Of a stretch of DNA of 64,000 bases, positions 61,128 through 64,000 are shown piece by piece; position 1 is the stretch's first letter; each line of letters opens with the position of its first letter. A program made the translations under genes and the position numbers. Source of the stretch: Gammaproteobacteria bacterium. Lineage in GTDB: Bacteria > Pseudomonadota > Gammaproteobacteria > Pseudomonadales > PIVM01. Where the stretch lies: the NCBI GenBank assembly GCA_003353945.1, contig PIVM01000004.1, positions 55,166 through 119,165 of the forward strand, in the 5' to 3' direction. The notes under the pieces were generated by a model that saw only the letters and a list, made by a program, of their open reading frames with translations, ran no database searches and had not been told where the DNA came from.

Positions 61128-62747
61128 CTATACGCGAAATTCGTTCACGATACTCTGCAGTTGATTTGCCTGCTCTGAGAGTGCACTTGCTGCATTGGCT
61201 GTTGCTTTGGCTTCATTAGCTGTGTTGTCCGATACATCGTTGATGCGCGAAATATTGATACTCACTTCTTCTGCAACAGCACTTTGCTCCTCTGCTGAGC
61301 TGGCAACAAGAATATTCATTTCATTAATAGCATTAACTGCCTCAAGAATGGAATTCAGAGATTCTCCTGTTGTTCTTGATTGAGTCGCTGAGCTAAGAGC
61401 GCGTTCTCTAGAGCGCTCCATTACTTCAACTGCCTGCTTGGCACCCGTCAGCAGGCGATTGATAATATCACTGATATCCTTAGTGGATTGACCGGTCCTG
61501 GCAGCCAAGGTGCGCACTTCATCGGCAACAACAGCAAAGCCCCGGCCCTGCTCCCCTGCGCGGGCTGCCTCAATGGCTGCATTGAGTGCCAGCAAATTCG
61601 TTTGTTCTGCTATGGAAAGAATATCTTGCGAGGCAGATGATATCTGCTGAATCTCTCCAGCCAGGTTTTGGATAACCTGGCGAGCACTTTCAATTTCATT
61701 AGTTAAATCGGTGATAACGACAACATTTTTTTGAACAACTTGTTGGCCATTTTGAGATTCCCTGTCTGCCTGATCTGTGGATTTAGAAGCTTCATGGGCG
61801 TTCTTAGCTACTTCATGGGCCGTTTGTGCCATCTCGGTGACAGCCGCTGCAACCTGATGAATTTCAGATTGCTGATCCAATATGCCCGTTTTGGTGCGAA
61901 GGGCAATTTCGCCAACTTCATCCGTTCGTTCAGTAACACCCTTGGCCAGGTTGGCTAGCACTTTAACCATCAGTTGCAGGTGAGTAATAAATGCATTGAA
62001 CTGATTGACCAGCTCGCCCACCTCATCCTTTGCGCTAGTGCTGAGCCTTACTGTCAGGTCCCCCTTGCCTGTTGCCATGCTGGACAGGTTTTTAATGATG
62101 AGGTTGATATTTGTGGTAATGGAATTAGATATTAACCAAGCGGTAGCAATCAATACAAAGATAACGACCATACCTATAGTGATACCGGTAACCACTGCGT
62201 TGAGACTTTCATCTTTGGCCTGCTGTAAGCCGAGAGCAAAATCGTTGTAGGCTTTGTCACGAAAACTTTGTAAATCCTGAGTAAAGGAGGAGTAGAGGCT
62301 GTTCATTTTCTGGGCTGATTGTGCTAGTTGCTCAAATCCAGCCGAACCATCCATCATTGCCCGAGCCAGTCCCTCTGAACTGTCCATATACTGTTCGAAA
62401 CTTTCAGTCAGTGCCGACATTTCATCGGCATAACCAGGCTCTAAAGTGGCAATTTCTTCCAGCATTTCATTCAATGCCTCCTGCTCTGCTTTCGCCTTAG
62501 CAATTAGTTCCAGTTCATTTTCGCCAATAGCAGTTTGCATATTGCTCTTTGCCGCTGACAATCTCAGCCAGGATTTGCCAATCCGGTCCAAAATAGGAAA
62601 GTTAACCTGCTGAATTTTGCTTAGACGCTGGTCGTTCAAGTTGGCGGTGCTGTAAGTGTGAGCTAAATAGGAAAGAAATCCTATCGCTCCGATAAGTGCG
62701 ATACTGAGAATTTTGTGACGAAGTGATAATGCGGCGAAACTGACCAT
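61128..62747 (-). CDS. Methyl-accepting chemotaxis protein
   Basis: A 539-residue chemoreceptor with the first membrane segment at about 13-32 ([17 protein letters not shown]), a periplasmic ligand domain of about 160 residues predicted as a helical bundle, and a second membrane segment near 190 ([20 protein letters not shown]). HAMP follows, then the signalling hairpin with the conserved [20 protein letters not shown] tip. It lacks a C-terminal CheR/CheB pentapeptide. The ligand is unknown; the bundle does not resemble Cache. AGGG lies 7 bases before the start. No other chemotaxis gene is nearby. Confidence 0.93.
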   Translation of the reverse strand: MVSFAALSLRHKILSIALIGAIGFLSYLAHTYSTANLNDQRLSKIQQVNFPILDRIGKSWLRLSAAKSNMQTAIGENELELIAKAKAEQEALNEMLEEIATLEPGYADEMSALTESFEQYMDSSEGLARAMMDGSAGFEQLAQSAQKMNSLYSSFTQDLQSFRDKAYNDFALGLQQAKDESLNAVVTGITIGMVVIFVLIATAWLISNSITTNINLIIKNLSSMATGKGDLTVRLSTSAKDEVGELVNQFNAFITHLQLMVKVLANLAKGVTERTDEVGEIALRTKTGILDQQSEIHQVAAAVTEMAQTAHEVAKNAHEASKSTDQADRESQNGQQVVQKNVVVITDLTNEIESARQVIQNLAGEIQQISSASQDILSIAEQTNLLALNAAIEAARAGEQGRGFAVVADEVRTLAARTGQSTKDISDIINRLLTGAKQAVEVMERSRERALSSATQSRTTGESLNSILEAVNAINEMNILVASSAEEQSAVAEEVSINISRINDVSDNTANEAKATANAASALSEQANQLQSIVNEFRV

Positions 62748-62961
62748 GTAATTACCCTACTGACAGGTATGATTCCCTATTGATTTTTTTGCTGCCTCAT
62801 TATTGTTTAGTTAATACTTCTGGGCTATTCAAGTAATTTTTGCAAAAAGCGGAAAGTATTTTTCGTTAGCGGTATTCTGAGATACTGTGAAATTATAGTG
62901 CATGCATGTTCATTCTGATTAATGTCGATGATTTCCAGTTGAGTCTACAGCATGTGTTTCC

Positions 62962-63714
62962 TTAACTAGTACTTGATGATTTTTCCTTATGAGACCCCAT
63001 TGCGGAGTGCATAGGCATTCGAAACGCTTTTCGAGCTTTTCGGTTGTAACTATCTAATATTTCGGGTGTTATATTGGTATATGACTTAACTTTACCGCCA
63101 TTTTTTTGCATAAAATACTGAGTATCGTCGATCCGTGCAAAACTGACAATAGTAGAGCTCATAGCCCCCTGCTTGGTACTACCAAAAACAAAAAATGCTT
63201 CTTTCGCTGCGATCCAGCGGTCACTGTAGCTTCCCCGCTCTCTTTTACCAAAGTACTGAACGTAGGCCTGAGCAATTTTATTTCCGTATTCTGGACTGTT
63301 CTGTGTTCTGAAGAACTCCCTGGCATCACAAAAAAATGTATATCGCCATTTCTCATAATCAACTGACCTTTAGGACCTGGCTGATCCTGCAGGATCATTA
63401 TTGAAGGCGATCAATAGAGCCAAAATGTTTGATGCTGCCATTTTTTGACAGCGCCAACCTATTATTTCCGCGGCCCTAAGTCGCGACTCAACTTCTGCTA
63501 ATAGATCACTTGCCATTAAGACGGCAACACGCTCTTCTTGCAGTCTTTTCAACGTCAGGTAGAACTCATTGATGCTGGTTGACAAAAATCTGATTGTTTC
63601 TTTCTCAGATACGCTACCGTCCTTCATTATTGTTCCTTCAATAATATATGTATGGGATGGAATAATCGAGCATCCAGTTAACAGTAAAATAATAGAAAAA
63701 GGCAATGTTTTCAT
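62962..63714 (-). pseudogene. Lipoprotein gene interrupted by an in-frame stop
   Basis: ATG 63714 opens a lipoprotein (MKTLPFSIILLLTGC, lipobox LTGC) that runs to a TAA at 63370-63372. In the same frame the reading continues without a stop for another 136 codons to 62962, with a strongly protein-like composition (for example EKWRYTFFCDAREFFRTQ and DRWIAAKEAFFVFGST). No start codon precedes that second part until ATG 63162. The simplest reading is one lipoprotein of about 250 residues broken by a nonsense mutation. A pair of compensating frameshifts is the alternative, because the neighbouring frame near 63340-63390 also looks coding. Two separate genes are a third option. Confidence 0.5.
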
Positions 63715-64000
63715 GCTCAATCCAAAGAGGTCACTGATAATTATAAAGATACAAATTGACTATATTATCGGGATAAATATGCCGTATCTACAGAGCGAAC
63801 AGCCGGATATTAGCATGTCTTCAGATGCTAGGCTTATGCCTACCGAGGGTCGCGGAAATTTTTTCAGTCTTAGCTCCCAGTCTAGTGCAGCGTCTCATTG
63901 ATTCTTCCCTCGTAATTGGCAATTCAAAGCGCTATAAATAGAGCTTATAATGAAGCCTTGTAGGGTTTTTGTTTCCAAGCATCTAGATGATATATAAACA
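63715..64000. other. Right-end non-coding stretch
   Basis: About 286 bp at the edge of the window. I see no convincing gene, only a short CATCTAGATG palindrome near 63979. The lipoprotein promoter should lie at its left end, read on the minus strand. Confidence 0.5.

Noticed and set aside
63383-63396. Perfect palindrome GATCCTGCAGGATC
   Set aside because: It lies inside the lipoprotein reading frame with no flanking element, and a 14-bp palindrome can arise by chance in 64 kb.
55345-63479. A 16-bp match, ATTTCCGCGGCCCTAA, at about 55345-55360 and 63464-63479, with a weaker relative near 48679
   Set aside because: A 16-mer match is expected about once by chance in 64 kb when both strands are counted, and one copy lies inside a coding frame. 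There is no flanking similarity.
63569-63901. + strand frame of about 110 codons at the right end
   Set aside because: It overlaps the lipoprotein signal region antisense and lacks a ribosome site or recognisable features.

Overview
The window looks like chromosome of a free-living, probably aquatic, Gram-negative gammaproteobacterium of moderate GC content. The evidence is pseudomonad-like synteny and families: a DUF2333 protein next to a YajG-like lipoprotein, mrcB followed by a TPR lipoprotein, and thiD next to hemL. It also has many c-di-GMP proteins, outer-membrane beta-barrels and lipoproteins. I suspect a relative of the Cellvibrionales/Spongiibacteraceae, but that placement is inference. 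I see no rRNA, tRNA, phage, insertion sequence or CRISPR array.

Layout. 1-3.6 kb: envelope proteins, a pentapeptide-repeat protein and a MinD/FleN-like ATPase. 3.9-8.2 kb: a two-gene signalling operon, an HDOD-GAF histidine kinase and a REC-PAS-GGDEF-EAL response regulator. 8.3-12.5 kb: a PfkB sugar/nucleoside kinase, PBP1b and a TPR lipoprotein. 12.6-18.2 kb: an envelope block with two small barrels flanking a YfaP-like lipoprotein, a Nudix hydrolase, an orphan ExbD and two tandem TIGR04219-type barrels. 18.2-24.1 kb: hemL, thiD, GntR and TetR regulators, an SDR and a one-domain voltage-gated channel. 24.3-30.3 kb: an orphan membrane-anchored Hpt protein, a TetR/NTF2-like/LLM oxidoreductase unit and a large GGDEF-EAL regulator. 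30.7-37.8 kb: a Cus-type copper/silver efflux operon. 37.8-44.2 kb: a tight FIST / GGDEF-EAL / unknown operon plus another GGDEF-EAL gene. 45.1-48.5 kb: an SDR-sulfotransferase-metallohydrolase operon. 48.7-55.2 kb: a glycogen-debranching-type enzyme with a GT4 glycosyltransferase, and a ClpC-type unfoldase. 55.4-62.7 kb: a SNF2 helicase with an unknown partner, a membrane protein and a chemoreceptor. The right end carries a lipoprotein gene that appears to be interrupted by an in-frame stop.

How it works together. Signalling dominates. There are four GGDEF-EAL proteins, one orphan Hpt, one histidine kinase, one FIST sensor and one chemoreceptor, so c-di-GMP output seems to be fed by several inputs. 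The copper operon is a complete RND pump with two CusF-like chaperone modules and a promoter with a 19-bp spacer typical of MerR-family control. The best candidates for undescribed biology are the FIST operon's third gene, the channel with a calcium-like filter, a 27-residue membrane peptide with its own terminator, and the sulfotransferase/altered metallohydrolase operon. Intergenic regions repeatedly contain short tandem repeats with 11-21 bp units.
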